From an uncultured Clostridia bacterium (lineage in GTDB: Bacteria > Bacillota > Clostridia > Christensenellales > Borkfalkiaceae): a stretch of DNA of 55,595 bases. Position 1 is the stretch's first letter, and each line of letters begins with the position of its first letter. The notes under the pieces are model-generated. The model saw only the letters and a program-made list of their open reading frames with translations, did not search any database and was not told where the DNA came from. Made by a program: the position numbers and the translations under genes. The DNA is taken from positions 1 through 55,595 of the forward strand of contig CANPZW010000010.1 in NCBI GenBank assembly GCA_947589385.1, in the 5' to 3' direction. Shown piece after piece: positions 7,463 through 16,948 of this stretch.

Positions 7463-10400
7463 TGATAAAGGCTATAAGCTGCGCCGCGCTGTCGGTAGCG
7501 CTTGAACAACTGAAAAAAATAACTTCGGAAAACGAGGCGGCGGGGCTTCCCACCGTCGTCTTCTGCGAGGACAGGCTGTCCCTTGCCGCGGAGCGCACGG
7601 TTTGCGCGGCGGTGGAAGGGACTTTCCTTACCTCGGTATATACCTTTGCGCGCTTTCTGTCCGCCGAATGCGGCAAGCCGCAGGGCGTGCTTTCCGCGCA
7701 GGGCTCAGCTATGGCGGTGCGCAGAATAATCGAGGAAAACAGGCAAAAGCTGTCCGTATTCAGACAGCTTACCGCGCCCTCCGCGGCGCAGGCGGTTTAC
7801 GATACCATCGCGCTTTTGTATTCTTCGCGCGTGTCCGCCGAAGATATAGAAAACGCCGTATGCGCGGGTGAAATCCTAGGCGGCAAATTAAAGGATTTGG
7901 CGCTTATATACGGCAAATATATGCAGTATCTGAAAGACTGCGGAATGGAGGACAGAAACGGTTATCTCCGCCGTCTTGCGCCCGTAATAGAAAAAAGTCC
8001 GAAAATAAAGGGGGCGTGCGTAATTTTTCTGGGCTTTCAGGCGTTCACCTGCACAACCGCGGAGTGCGCGCGGGCGGCTTTTTCTTCGGCAAAGGACGTT
8101 TACGGGCTGTTTATAGGCGGCAGGGAGGATATTTACGTAAACGAAGCTTCTGCGGCGTTCGTAGCCGCGGCGGCGGAGTTCGGCGGAGCGGCGCATACCC
8201 TGCGGGAAGGAAACCTTCTAAGGGAGGCGGACCTTTTAAGGCGCAGGCTGTTCGACCCCGAAAGCTTTTTCGGCTCTGCGGAAAAGACGGACAGGGTTCA
8301 CGTTTTCGAGGCGGTTGACGGCGAAGAGGAGCTTGAATTTATCGCCGCAAGCATAAAGCGGCACGTCATAGACGGGGGCGAAAGGTATTCCAAAATATCC
8401 GTCATGCTGCCCAATCTGGAAAAATGCGAGGCGGAGCTCGCACGCGTGTTCTCGAAATTCCGCATACCGTATTACGTTGACAGGCGCGTTTCCCTCTCCG
8501 AGCACCCGCTGTGCGCGTTTATATTCTCCTTTTTAAGCTGCGTTCTTTCGGGCTGCCGACCGCAGGACGTCGATGGCGCGGTAGCCTCACCGTTTTTCCC
8601 TGCGGAGCGCGCGGACAAGGATATTTTCCGCAACTACGCTTTGCGCCTTGCAAATTGGCGCGGCGGCGTCAGACGCCCCCCCAAAAAGGAGATTCTTGAC
8701 AGTTTCGGCTTCGATATCGAAGCGGTGGAAAGGGTCAGGTCGGTTTTTTTGCGGGGCTTGAAAATTCTTTCGTCGGCGGAAAACGTATTCGAGGGCTTGA
8801 AGGCTTTGCTTGCCGATTACGGCGCGCCCGAAAAGCTGGATAAGCTTTCCGAAAGTTTCAAGGACAGTTATCCCGCGGCGGCGGCTTTCGGCAAACGCAC
8901 GTACGAGGGCGTATTAAGCGTTCTAAACGAAGCCGAAGGGCTTTCGGCGGGGCTGGCTTTAAAGGACGTTATAAAGGTACTTAAAAGCGGCTTTACCGCC
9001 GCGGAAATATCGCTTATCCCGCCCAAGGCGGACGCGGTTTTCGTGGGGGATATCGCCGCTACGGCAAACACGGGCAGCAACGTCGTTTTCGCCGCAAGGC
9101 TTACGGGCGACGTGCCCGAAGCGGGCGCGGATTCCTCCCTTTTAACGGACAGGGAGCTGAATATTTTGGAAAGCATAAGCCTTGACATATCCCCGAAAAT
9201 CAGACAGGTCAACGCGAGAAAACGCGAAACGGTTGCGCTTAACGTCTGCGCTTTCAGGGAACAGCTTTATCTGTCCTATCCCGTAAAACTCGACGGCGAA
9301 GAGAGCGGACCGAGCGAAATAATCGCATATGCGCGCGCGGCTTTCCTTTCGCCCTCGGGAACGCCCCTTATCGCTTCGGACTTAAAACGCATAGAAAGGA
9401 CGGGGCGCGCCCTTCCCTTTTACGCAAGCGAAAAACTCCCCGCCATAAAACAGCTTTTGAAGTTGAAAAACAGCCCCGCGCAAGCGTCCGCGGTATATGA
9501 AGTTTTAAAGCGCCGCGGCTACGAAAGCGAGGCGAACGCCGCCCTTTCGGCGCGCCCCCGCCGCGTAATATCCTGCGGGAAACAGCTTTATCTCGCTTAC
9601 AACAGTCTTTCGCCCACCGCGCTCGAAAGTTATTTTTCCTGCCCCTATCTCGGCTTTATGCGGCAGGGACTTAAAGTGCAGGAGAGGGAAGAGGGCGCCG
9701 TGCGCGCAGTGGATACGGGAAATTTTATCCATTCCGTATTGCAGGATTTGGCTTATGAAATAAACGGCATATCCGAACTTTCCGTCCTCGAAAAAAGGGC
9801 GCGCGAACTTGCCGAAAACAAACTTTCCCGTCCGCCCTATTCCTCGCTATCAGACGAAAAGCGGGGGCGGTACACCGCGGGCGAGCTTATCGAAGAAGCG
9901 GTAAAGGTTTCGGTTGGGATGTTCCAACAGATTAAAAATTCGCGTTTTACGGTATTTTCCGCCGAGGGCAGGTGCGAGGTCGCCCTGTCGCCCGACGTAA
10001 AGCTTTACGGCAGAATAGACCGCGTTGACGAATGTGACGGAATGGTAAGGATAATAGACTATAAGACGGGCGCAATCGACTGTTCGCCCGAAAAATATTA
10101 TACGGGTGAAAAATTGCAGTTGCCGTTGTATCTGCTTTCGGCTTCCGAGGGCAAAAGGGCGGTCGGCGCATATTATTTCCCCGCGGCGGTGGAATACCGC
10201 GAAAAGCCTGACGGCGTGTTCCGTCTGCAAGGCTTTATGGACGGCAGCGAGGACGTGGTTTCCGCTTCCGACATAAATTTGCGGGAAAAAGAGAAGTCGG
10301 AATACATAGACGCATATTTAAACGGCAGGATGCCCGACAAGGTAATGGGCAGGGAAGAATTTGCAAACTTTTTGGCGTATTCCCGCCTTATAGCGGAACG

Positions 10401-10590
10401 CGGCGCGGAGGAAATGCTTTCGGGCAACATACAGCCTTCCCCCGCGGAATCGGTTTGCTCGTACTGCAAAATGGGCGGAAGCTGCGGTTTTTACGCGGGC
10501 AGGGACGGCGTCGAACGCACCCCGCCGCCCGTAAAGTGCGCCGGCATAGCCGAAATAGTTAAAAACGCGGAGGGAAACAAAAATGCCTGA
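7462..10590 (+). CDS. addB: ATP-dependent helicase/deoxyribonuclease subunit B (AddB)
   Basis: 1042 aa, somewhat shorter than the 1166-aa Bacillus protein. AddB pairs with AddA to resect double-strand breaks for RecA loading. The C-terminal RecB-like nuclease is intact: GRIDRVD then IIDYKTG with Asp866 and Lys868. The four iron-sulfur cysteines are present: Cys727 in FSCPYLGF and Cys999, Cys1002, Cys1008 in CSYCKMGGSC. The N-terminus lacks the GxxGxGK Walker A seen in Bacillus AddB; residues 1-20 read MIKAISCAALSVALEQLKKI instead. The stop overlaps addA by 8 bases, so translation is coupled. The first gene appears leaderless. Confidence 0.94.
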   Translation: MIKAISCAALSVALEQLKKITSENEAAGLPTVVFCEDRLSLAAERTVCAAVEGTFLTSVYTFARFLSAECGKPQGVLSAQGSAMAVRRIIEENRQKLSVFRQLTAPSAAQAVYDTIALLYSSRVSAEDIENAVCAGEILGGKLKDLALIYGKYMQYLKDCGMEDRNGYLRRLAPVIEKSPKIKGACVIFLGFQAFTCTTAECARAAFSSAKDVYGLFIGGREDIYVNEASAAFVAAAAEFGGAAHTLREGNLLREADLLRRRLFDPESFFGSAEKTDRVHVFEAVDGEEELEFIAASIKRHVIDGGERYSKISVMLPNLEKCEAELARVFSKFRIPYYVDRRVSLSEHPLCAFIFSFLSCVLSGCRPQDVDGAVASPFFPAERADKDIFRNYALRLANWRGGVRRPPKKEILDSFGFDIEAVERVRSVFLRGLKILSSAENVFEGLKALLADYGAPEKLDKLSESFKDSYPAAAAFGKRTYEGVLSVLNEAEGLSAGLALKDVIKVLKSGFTAAEISLIPPKADAVFVGDIAATANTGSNVVFAARLTGDVPEAGADSSLLTDRELNILESISLDISPKIRQVNARKRETVALNVCAFREQLYLSYPVKLDGEESGPSEIIAYARAAFLSPSGTPLIASDLKRIERTGRALPFYASEKLPAIKQLLKLKNSPAQASAVYEVLKRRGYESEANAALSARPRRVISCGKQLYLAYNSLSPTALESYFSCPYLGFMRQGLKVQEREEGAVRAVDTGNFIHSVLQDLAYEINGISELSVLEKRARELAENKLSRPPYSSLSDEKRGRYTAGELIEEAVKVSVGMFQQIKNSRFTVFSAEGRCEVALSPDVKLYGRIDRVDECDGMVRIIDYKTGAIDCSPEKYYTGEKLQLPLYLLSASEGKRAVGAYYFPAAVEYREKPDGVFRLQGFMDGSEDVVSASDINLREKEKSEYIDAYLNGRMPDKVMGREEFANFLAYSRLIAERGAEEMLSGNIQPSPAESVCSYCKMGGSCGFYAGRDGVERTPPPVKCAGIAEIVKNAEGNKNA

Positions 10591-13500
10591 AATGACGTCT
10601 CAGCAGAAAGCCGCCGTGGAAAGCCGCGGCAAGGTAATCGTTTCCGCCTCCGCGGGAAGCGGCAAGACTTTCGTAATGATAGAAAAGCTCGCCCGCGCCA
10701 TAGAAGCGGGCGCCGACCTCGACGGAGTGCTCGCAGTAACATTCACCAAAAAAGCCGCGGCGCAGATGAAAGATAAGCTGCGTAGGGCGTTGATTGCCCG
10801 CGTAGAGGGCGCGTCGGGCGCGGTCAAAGCCCGCCTTAAAGCGCAGATTGCGAAAATTCCCGCCGCGAACATTTCAACCATACATTCCTTCTGCTCGCGC
10901 CTTCTGAGGACGTATTTTTACGCCCTCGATATTGACGGCGGCTTCGACATAATAGCGGACGACGATTCCGTTGCGACCGACTTGAAAGAGCGCGCCCTCG
11001 ATAACCTTTTCGAGCGCCTTTACGAGGAGGACGACGGGCAATTTATCCACCTTCTGAAACGCTTTTCGAAAAAGCGTAGCGACGGGTCTTTGCGCGCTCT
11101 TGTGCTCGAAAGCTACGCCGCCGTGCGCTCTGTCGCAGACTATAAGGAACTGCTTGAAAGAACCCCCGACCTTTTCACGGAAGAGGGCTTCGGGCGGGTT
11201 TGCCGCGACCTTTCCCAAATTCTCGCCCGGAAGTACAAGGCGCTGTCTGCGGCGGTGGAAACTTTCCGCAATAATTTTCCGCCCACGACAAACGCCGACG
11301 CATACGACGAAATTTTCTGCCAGATGCTGTCCGCACTCTCTGCGGCTGCGGCGGGCGGGATTTTCGAGCCTCTGCCACCTTTAAGCTCTACGCGCAAGCC
11401 GAAAGATTCCCCTTACGATAAGGACGCGGGCGAGGCGTTCAAAAATTTCCGTCAGTCCGTGCTTAAAAAATACGCCGCCGTGCGGGGCGATTTGGCGGAC
11501 AGGGAAACCGAATTTTCCGCGTTTATTCAAAGCGGAGTTACCGCCTGCGCCTTTGCAAAACTGCTTTTGCAGTTCGACGGAGAATATTCCGCGGTTAAAC
11601 GGGACGAAAATAAGCTGGATTACAACGATTTGGAACACCTTACCCTGCGCCTTCTTAAAGACGACAGGATACGGGCGGAAATAAATTCGGGCTTCGAATA
11701 CGTTTTCGTAGATGAATATCAGGACGTAAACCCCGTGCAGGAAAGAATTATTTCCTCTATTGGGCGGGAAGTTTTTCTTGTCGGCGATGTCAAACAGGCG
11801 ATTTACGGCTTCCGCGGCAGCAAATCGCTGTTCTTTGCCGAAAAATTCAACCGTTTTATGGGGGGCGAGGGCACGGCTTTGCGCCTTTCAAGCAATTTCC
11901 GCAGTACGTCCGCCGTTTTAAACTTTGCAAATTCGCTGTTTTCGGAAGTAATGCGCGAGGACACGTGCGGCTTCGACTATAAAAACAATTCGGAAATGAC
12001 GGCGGGCGGCGGATATCCCGAAGATTGCGGGTTTGCGGGTATCCATGTCTATGGTTCTGGCGAAAAGGAAGATGCGCGCAGCCTGCCCGTTTATTCCGTT
12101 TCCGGGGATTTGCGCAAAGCCCCCCACACCCGTGAAGGGCTTGCTATTCTGCAAATAGTGGAAAGGGAGTTGCAATCCCGCCACTTCGACCTCAATAAGG
12201 GGGAATACGTCGATACGCAGCCGGGCGACATCTGTATTCTGACCCGAAAAAACAAAAACAAATATACCGACGAAATCGTCCGCGCGCTTAGGGACGCGGG
12301 CTATTCCGTTTCGGGTTCACGCGAAGGCAACGTGTGCGACCTGCCCGAAGTTAAGAAAATAATAGATATCCTTTCGCTTATCGACAACGCCGAGCAGGAT
12401 ATTCCGCTTGTCACGGCTATGCTTTCCCCCCTCGGCAGGTTTTCCGAGGACGAGCTTGCCGCCGTACGAATTTTCTGCAAGCGCGAAAAAAAGCTTTCGT
12501 TCCGCCGTTGCTGCGCTCTTTTTATGAAAAACGGACGGGGAACTTTAAGGGAAAAGCTTGAAGCGTTTTTCGGAAAATTGAATACGTACCGCGATTGGGC
12601 GGAAATTTTAACGGCGGGCGAGCTTATCGACAAGCTTCTTGCCGAAAGCGGTCTGGAAGCTGAATATTCCGCTGACGGCGGCGAAAAGCTGAAAAACGTA
12701 CTGCGCCTTGCCGCGGAGGACGGAAATCTGTCGCTCCCCGCATTTTTGGCGAAATTGAAAGCGGGCGGATATAAGGTCGCCGCGCCTTCCGCCGCGCCTT
12801 CGGACAGTATAAAAATAATGACCATGCACTCCGCGAAAGGTCTGGAATTTCCCGTCGTAATTCTTTCGGATATCTGCCGCACCTTTAAGGGCAGGGATTA
12901 TTCCGAGCTACCTTTCGACGACGAATACGGCTTTGCGCCCAAACTGTACGACCCCGAAAAAATGATAACGTACCCCACCGTTTTGCGCAGACTTGTCAAA
13001 ATCCGCGCCGAGCGCGAGGAACTTAAAAACGAGTTGAACCTTTTTTACGTCGGCTGTACGCGCGCAATGTGCAATCTGCATATCATAGCCTCGGAAATAA
13101 AGGAATATTCCCCTGCCGACGCGCAGGACGCCCGCTGCTATGCGCAGACTTTCGACATGGCGCGTTTTTCGCCCGAAATCATGGACTTGCGCGGCGAAAT
13201 AGAAAAAACGGGGAGGGACGTCCTTTATTTTCCAGAACCCGACAAGGAACTTACGGAAGCCGTGGAAAGGCGTTTTATGCAAGTTTACGCCCATGAGGAA
13301 AGCATTGACCTTCCGGTTAAAAGTTCGGCTTCCGCAATTCTTAAATCGATGAAGGAGGACGCGCCGTATTTTGCCGAAAACCAACTTTTTTCGGGAGAGG
13401 GGGAGACGGGCACGGAGCGCGGCATAGCCTATCACAGGTTTTTGGAGCTTTGCGATTTTTCTTTGAAATCGCGGGAGGGCATCGAAAAAGAAATAGAAAG

Positions 13501-13903
13501 TTTTGTTTCGGAGAACAGAATATCCGCGGAATCCGCCGCTCTTTTAAATGCCGCCGAGCTTGAAGAAATTCTGAATATGCCCGTTTTCGACGGACTGAAA
13601 GACGCGCGGCTTCTGCGCGAACAGGAGTTTTTATGCCGATTGCCCGCGTGCGACGTATTTCCTACCGCGGCGCAGGATTCGGTACTTATCCAGGGCGCAA
13701 TGGACCTGCTTGCAGTCGGCGAGGACGGCGCGCGTATTATAGACTACAAATATTCCAAAAAGACGGACGAACAGCTTGCGGCTACCTATTCGGGGCAGCT
13801 TGCGCTTTATAAAAGGGCGGCATCGAAGATACTTAAAATTCCCGAAGAAAAAATAAGCGCGGCGATAATCAACATTTACCGCCGCAGGCTGATTATGCTG
13901 TGA
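10583..13903 (+). CDS. addA: ATP-dependent helicase/nuclease subunit A (AddA)
   Basis: 1106 aa UvrD/RecB-type 3'-5' helicase plus nuclease. Walker A ASAGSGKT is at about residues 22-29; motif Ia VLAVTFTKKAAAQMK follows; Walker B FVDEYQDVNPVQ at about 372-383; motif III VGDVKQAIYGFRG; motifs V/VI MTMHSAKGLEFPVV and FYVGCTRAM. The C-terminal nuclease shows QGAMDLLAV and IIDYKYSK (Asp1054, Lys1056). With AddB it forms the dual-nuclease break-resection complex acting at Chi-type sites. It starts inside the last codons of addB and ends at a hairpin. Confidence 0.96.
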   Translation: MPEMTSQQKAAVESRGKVIVSASAGSGKTFVMIEKLARAIEAGADLDGVLAVTFTKKAAAQMKDKLRRALIARVEGASGAVKARLKAQIAKIPAANISTIHSFCSRLLRTYFYALDIDGGFDIIADDDSVATDLKERALDNLFERLYEEDDGQFIHLLKRFSKKRSDGSLRALVLESYAAVRSVADYKELLERTPDLFTEEGFGRVCRDLSQILARKYKALSAAVETFRNNFPPTTNADAYDEIFCQMLSALSAAAAGGIFEPLPPLSSTRKPKDSPYDKDAGEAFKNFRQSVLKKYAAVRGDLADRETEFSAFIQSGVTACAFAKLLLQFDGEYSAVKRDENKLDYNDLEHLTLRLLKDDRIRAEINSGFEYVFVDEYQDVNPVQERIISSIGREVFLVGDVKQAIYGFRGSKSLFFAEKFNRFMGGEGTALRLSSNFRSTSAVLNFANSLFSEVMREDTCGFDYKNNSEMTAGGGYPEDCGFAGIHVYGSGEKEDARSLPVYSVSGDLRKAPHTREGLAILQIVERELQSRHFDLNKGEYVDTQPGDICILTRKNKNKYTDEIVRALRDAGYSVSGSREGNVCDLPEVKKIIDILSLIDNAEQDIPLVTAMLSPLGRFSEDELAAVRIFCKREKKLSFRRCCALFMKNGRGTLREKLEAFFGKLNTYRDWAEILTAGELIDKLLAESGLEAEYSADGGEKLKNVLRLAAEDGNLSLPAFLAKLKAGGYKVAAPSAAPSDSIKIMTMHSAKGLEFPVVILSDICRTFKGRDYSELPFDDEYGFAPKLYDPEKMITYPTVLRRLVKIRAEREELKNELNLFYVGCTRAMCNLHIIASEIKEYSPADAQDARCYAQTFDMARFSPEIMDLRGEIEKTGRDVLYFPEPDKELTEAVERRFMQVYAHEESIDLPVKSSASAILKSMKEDAPYFAENQLFSGEGETGTERGIAYHRFLELCDFSLKSREGIEKEIESFVSENRISAESAALLNAAELEEILNMPVFDGLKDARLLREQEFLCRLPACDVFPTAAQDSVLIQGAMDLLAVGEDGARIIDYKYSKKTDEQLAATYSGQLALYKRAASKILKIPEEKISAAIINIYRRRLIML

Positions 13904-13944
13904 CACGTTGAAATTAAATGTGACGTTGGTATTGATATAATATA

Positions 13945-13981
13945 AAAACAGTGGAAATGCGACAACATCTCCGCTGTTTTT
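13945..13981 (+). terminator. addA terminator
   Basis: AAAAACAGTGG pairs with CCGCTGTTTTT (one G-T pair) around a 15-base loop, so the A-arm and T-run form part of the stem. A TATAAT at 13936-13941 sits just upstream of the hairpin; no matching -35 is seen. Confidence 0.65.
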
Positions 13982-14011
13982 CGTTTGTTCCCGACTATAA
14001 TTTAATACGAT

Positions 14012-14668
14012 ATGTTTTCGGAAATCGGTAAATACCTTCTCGACTTTGCAGCCAAATTTACCTTCGATAACGTGGTGTGGCTGACATGGGGGTCTTACGG
14101 AGCGATATTTGTGCTGTCGTTCGTGCTCTGCCTTGCCCTGCCCGCCGTGCGCTTTTCCTCGAAGAAACCTTTTTTATGTCTTTCTTATTGCTATACGGCA
14201 GCCACTTTCGCGCTGTTTTTAACCGTGAATACGGTGGAGGAAGCGGCATTCGTCGCCTGTGTATTCTGGGTGGCGGGATTTGTTTTATACGGGCTTTTGT
14301 GCGCCGTTTCAAAGCGGAAGAGCACCGCGCCCGCCCAAGCCGCCGCGGCTGTCGCGCCCCCGCCCGTTATAACCCTGCCCGTGCAGGTAAAGCCCGCGGC
14401 GGAACCGCCCGCAAAGCCCAACCCGAGGCAGCCTTCAACCCCGGCAAACGTAATTTCGCGCAGCAACGTGCGGCTGGACCATGCCATTGCTGTCACCGCT
14501 AAACTGCTTGAAAAAAATTTGGGAAAGACCGACCGCCAGGAGCTGGAAAAACTGAAAAACACTCTCGAAGTGTTGAAGGTAAAGGGCACTTTGACCCCCG
14601 CGGAGGGGGAAATTCTCAACGAAAATTTCAATACGCTTTTAAAACTTATGGCAAAGTACAACGTTTAA
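14012..14668 (+). CDS. Membrane protein with Pro/Ala linker and cytoplasmic helical domain
   Basis: 218 aa. Three hydrophobic helices at about residues 22-45, 52-72 and 76-98 are followed by a basic KRKS turn (cytoplasmic by the positive-inside rule). A Pro/Ala-rich linker spans about 105-150 (VAPPPVITLPVQVKPAAEPP). The helical tail (about 155-218) is rich in Leu/Lys/Glu. A TATAAT lies 11 bases before the ATG and there is no Shine-Dalgarno, so the mRNA has at most a few leader bases. No family recognised. The tethered helical domain suggests a scaffold or sensor, which is inference only. Confidence 0.7.
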   Translation: MFSEIGKYLLDFAAKFTFDNVVWLTWGSYGAIFVLSFVLCLALPAVRFSSKKPFLCLSYCYTAATFALFLTVNTVEEAAFVACVFWVAGFVLYGLLCAVSKRKSTAPAQAAAAVAPPPVITLPVQVKPAAEPPAKPNPRQPSTPANVISRSNVRLDHAIAVTAKLLEKNLGKTDRQELEKLKNTLEVLKVKGTLTPAEGEILNENFNTLLKLMAKYNV

Positions 14669-14750
14669 ACGTATTCAGCCGTATTCGGCGCGGAAAATTT
14701 CCGGACGCGGAAATTTAACTTAGAGATAATTCGGTTTATATAATGCCGCG

Positions 14751-14791
14751 TAATGCCGCGGGGCGGAAAAACTTTCCGCCCCGCGGCATTA
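14751..14791. terminator. Bidirectional terminator, 19-bp perfect stem
   Basis: TAATGCCGCGGGGCGGAAA and its exact complement around a 3-base loop. The first ten bases (TAATGCCGCG) are also directly repeated at 14741-14750, possibly a replication-slippage scar. It separates convergent genes. Confidence 0.88.
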
Positions 14792-14800
14792 AAATTTCGC

Positions 14801-15307
14801 TTATAGGGTTTTCAGTTTGGTTTGCACGTATTCCCCCGCGGCGGCGGCTTCGTTTAAAACGTCGTCCGTGACGAATGTTCCCTTTTTGAACAGCGTTTCA
14901 CCGTCCTTCACAACGTCGCCTTTCAGCGTCGAAACTCTTTTTACTATGATAACGTCCCCCGCGATAAGTATTTCGGCGGGATAATTTTTTTTGCCTATTT
15001 TAGCCGTTTTCAGTCTGTCGCCGAAAAATGTAAAATCCCGCAAATTACCTAAATAACCGCCGTTTTCGTCGAAACACGCCTTGCCCAGACGTATGGGAAC
15101 GCCGACGGATTCCTCTACGGATTCGTTGAAAATAATCTTTTCTCCCGTCTTTAAAACGTTTTTAAAGTCAACGGTAAATTCCCGTTCCCGTTCGTCGGCG
15201 CATACAAGGCTGACTATTTTCCCGCCCGAGACGTTCACCGATAAAACGTAACCCTCTTTGCCGGCAGTGCTTAAAACCCTTTTGCCGTAAATTTCTGAAA
15301 GCTTCAT
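14801..15307 (-). CDS. PRC-barrel domain protein
   Basis: 168 aa. An N-terminal PRC-barrel-like beta domain (MKLSEIYGKRVLSTAGKEGY, then VSGGKIVSLVCAD) is followed by a second similar unit (VGVPIRLGKACFDENGGYLG, then VRDFTFFGDRL-like strands). PRC-barrels in Firmicutes (YlmC/YmxH-like) are small cytoplasmic proteins with poorly known roles in sporulation or RNA metabolism. AAGGAGAATTT precedes the ATG. It is monocistronic. Domain call fair; function unknown. Confidence 0.72.
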   Translation of the reverse strand: MKLSEIYGKRVLSTAGKEGYVLSVNVSGGKIVSLVCADEREREFTVDFKNVLKTGEKIIFNESVEESVGVPIRLGKACFDENGGYLGNLRDFTFFGDRLKTAKIGKKNYPAEILIAGDVIIVKRVSTLKGDVVKDGETLFKKGTFVTDDVLNEAAAAGEYVQTKLKTL

Positions 15308-15436
15308 ATAAATTCTCCTTACGCTCTACTATATTTGTCTTTCTTTGCGCACTTTCCTTAAAAAAATAAACTATTTTGTCGTTTTTGAATGGTATTTCTC
15401 AAACAAGCCGTTTTAAAAGTAAATTCTGAAATCCCC

Positions 15437-15469
15437 AAAGCCCGCGGCGGAAAATCCGCCGCGGGCTTT
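15437..15469. terminator. Orphan palindromic terminator-like hairpin
   Basis: AAAGCCCGCGGCGGA and its exact complement around a 3-base loop. It lies between two divergent genes (PRC-barrel, minus, and GT4, plus), where no mRNA end is expected. It may insulate the two promoters or end a short unseen transcript. Confidence 0.6.
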
Positions 15470-15525
15470 AAGGTTGGGCGGTTTATCGCATTTTGCTTTA
15501 TTTATAATATTTTGCCGTAATAGGG

Positions 15526-15554
15526 TTGTGCTTTCGCAAATCTTTTGCTATAAT
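15526..15554 (+). promoter_or_regulatory. Promoter of the first GT4 gene
   Basis: TTGTGC (15526-15531), 17 bp, TGCTATAAT with the -10 at 15549-15554. It predicts a start near 15561 and a leader of about 60 bases. Confidence 0.7.
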
Positions 15555-15621
15555 ATTAAAAGTTGTAAAATTTCGGCAACAGGTCAATAACCCCATTAAA
15601 AGAAAATTTACGAGAGAAAAT

Positions 15622-16770
15622 ATGAAAATAGCCATTGTATGCGACGTGCTGGGCAGTGAAAACAACGGCACAACTATTGCCGCAATGAATCTGATAAGGT
15701 ATCTGAAAGCCGAAGGGCACGAAGTTCGCGTGCTCTGCGCCGACAGCGATAAAAAGGGGCTTGAAAACTATTTCGTGGCGCCCAACCGCAGTTTCGGCAA
15801 GCTTTTGGACAAATACGTTAAAAAGATTGGCGTAACGCTTTCCAAGAAGGACGAGGCGCTTGTGGAAAAGGCGCTGGACGGCGTGGATTATATTCACAGT
15901 ATGCTGCCCTTTGCGCTCGGCAAACAGGCGGCGCAGTACGCCCGTAAACACAATATCCCCATTTCCGCAGGCTTTCATATGCAGGCGGAAAATCTTACGT
16001 CCTACCTGAAAATCAACGAGCTGAAATTTCTAAACAAGATAATCTATAAATACATTTACAATAAATTTTACCGCTATGTTGACGCAATACATTTCCCCAC
16101 CGACTTCATCCGCGGGGTTTTCGAAAGCAACATAGGCGTAAAAACCAACGGCTACGTAATTTCCAACGGGGTAAATGCAGAGGTGCAGCGGCGGGAAGTG
16201 AAAAAGCCCGAAGAATTCAGGGATAAATTCGTAATTTCCACTACGGGCAGATACGCGCACGAAAAATCGCAGGACACTCTTTTGAAAGCGGTAAAATATT
16301 GCAAATATAAAGATTATATCCAGCTTATTCTTGCGGGGCAGGGCGTCAAGGAAAATTATTATAAACGTCTTGCGGCGAAGCTGCCCGTGCCGCCCGTGAT
16401 GAAGTTCTATTCCCGTTCCGAAATAATAGACGTTCTGAATTACAGCGATTTGTACGTTCATCCCGCCGAAATGGAGCTGGAAGGGATAGCCTGCCTCGAA
16501 GCGATAATGTGCGGCAAGCTTACCATTGTATCCGATTCCCCGCTTAGCGCCACAAGAAGATTCGCGATTGACGAAAGGTGCATATTCAAAACCCGCAACC
16601 CGAAGGATTTGGCGCGGGTGATAGATTATTGGCTTGAACACCCCGAGGAAAAGAGAAAGGCGGAGCAGAATTATCTTGAAGACGCTGAAAAATACCGCCT
16701 TGCCGACTGCATGAAAAAAATGGGCGAAATGATAGAGGAAGTGCGCGCGGCAAAATCGGGCAATAAATAA
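15622..16770 (+). CDS. GT4-family glycosyltransferase, diacylglycerol-glucosyltransferase-like
   Basis: 382 aa, GT-B fold. The N-terminal domain begins MKIAIVCDVLGSENNGTT with a glycine loop and the acceptor-side motif GFHMQAENLTSYL at about 110-122. The C-terminal nucleotide-sugar domain holds ISTTGRYAHEKSQDTLLKA (about 207-225) and the GT4 E-x7-E motif EMELEGIACLEAIMCGK (about 277-293). This subgroup (1,2-diacylglycerol 3-glucosyltransferase/MgdA-like) makes membrane glycolipids from UDP- or GDP-sugars. The ATG at 15622 is chosen because MKIAIV is the family start and the longer frame begins inside the promoter. A clear paralogue lies at 54182-55360. Substrate inferred. Confidence 0.85.
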   Translation: MKIAIVCDVLGSENNGTTIAAMNLIRYLKAEGHEVRVLCADSDKKGLENYFVAPNRSFGKLLDKYVKKIGVTLSKKDEALVEKALDGVDYIHSMLPFALGKQAAQYARKHNIPISAGFHMQAENLTSYLKINELKFLNKIIYKYIYNKFYRYVDAIHFPTDFIRGVFESNIGVKTNGYVISNGVNAEVQRREVKKPEEFRDKFVISTTGRYAHEKSQDTLLKAVKYCKYKDYIQLILAGQGVKENYYKRLAAKLPVPPVMKFYSRSEIIDVLNYSDLYVHPAEMELEGIACLEAIMCGKLTIVSDSPLSATRRFAIDERCIFKTRNPKDLARVIDYWLEHPEEKRKAEQNYLEDAEKYRLADCMKKMGEMIEEVRAAKSGNK

Positions 16771-16787
16771 AATACGGCAATTTAAAG

Positions 16788-16827
16788 TGCGCGCGGCTGC
16801 GTTAAAGCAGCCGCGCGCATATTTTTT
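16788..16827 (+). terminator. Terminator of the first GT4 gene
   Basis: TGCGCGCGGCTGC and its complement at 16807-16819, loop GTTAAA, then ATATTTTTT. A classic rho-independent terminator. Confidence 0.92.
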
Positions 16828-16878
16828 GCGGGGATTGAAATTCCTTTTTTCCATATTCTTCCTGAAATTTACAAAAAA

Positions 16879-16919
16879 GTTTACATATGACTTGACAGGT
16901 GTCAAGTTTTTGTGTAAAC
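16879..16919 (+). promoter_or_regulatory. nad operon promoter and probable NiaR operator
   Basis: TTGACA (16892-16897), 17 bp, TAAACT (16915-16920). A perfect palindrome CTTGACAGGTGTCAAG (16891-16906) covers the -35 and is flanked by an outer near-symmetric pair GTTTACA (16879-16885) and TGTAAAC (16913-16919). The third gene of the operon encodes NiaR, so this is the expected site for niacin-dependent repression by blocking RNA polymerase at the -35. Confidence 0.8.
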
Positions 16920-16948
16920 TTTTGTAAAAGCGCGGTAAAGGGAGCTTT

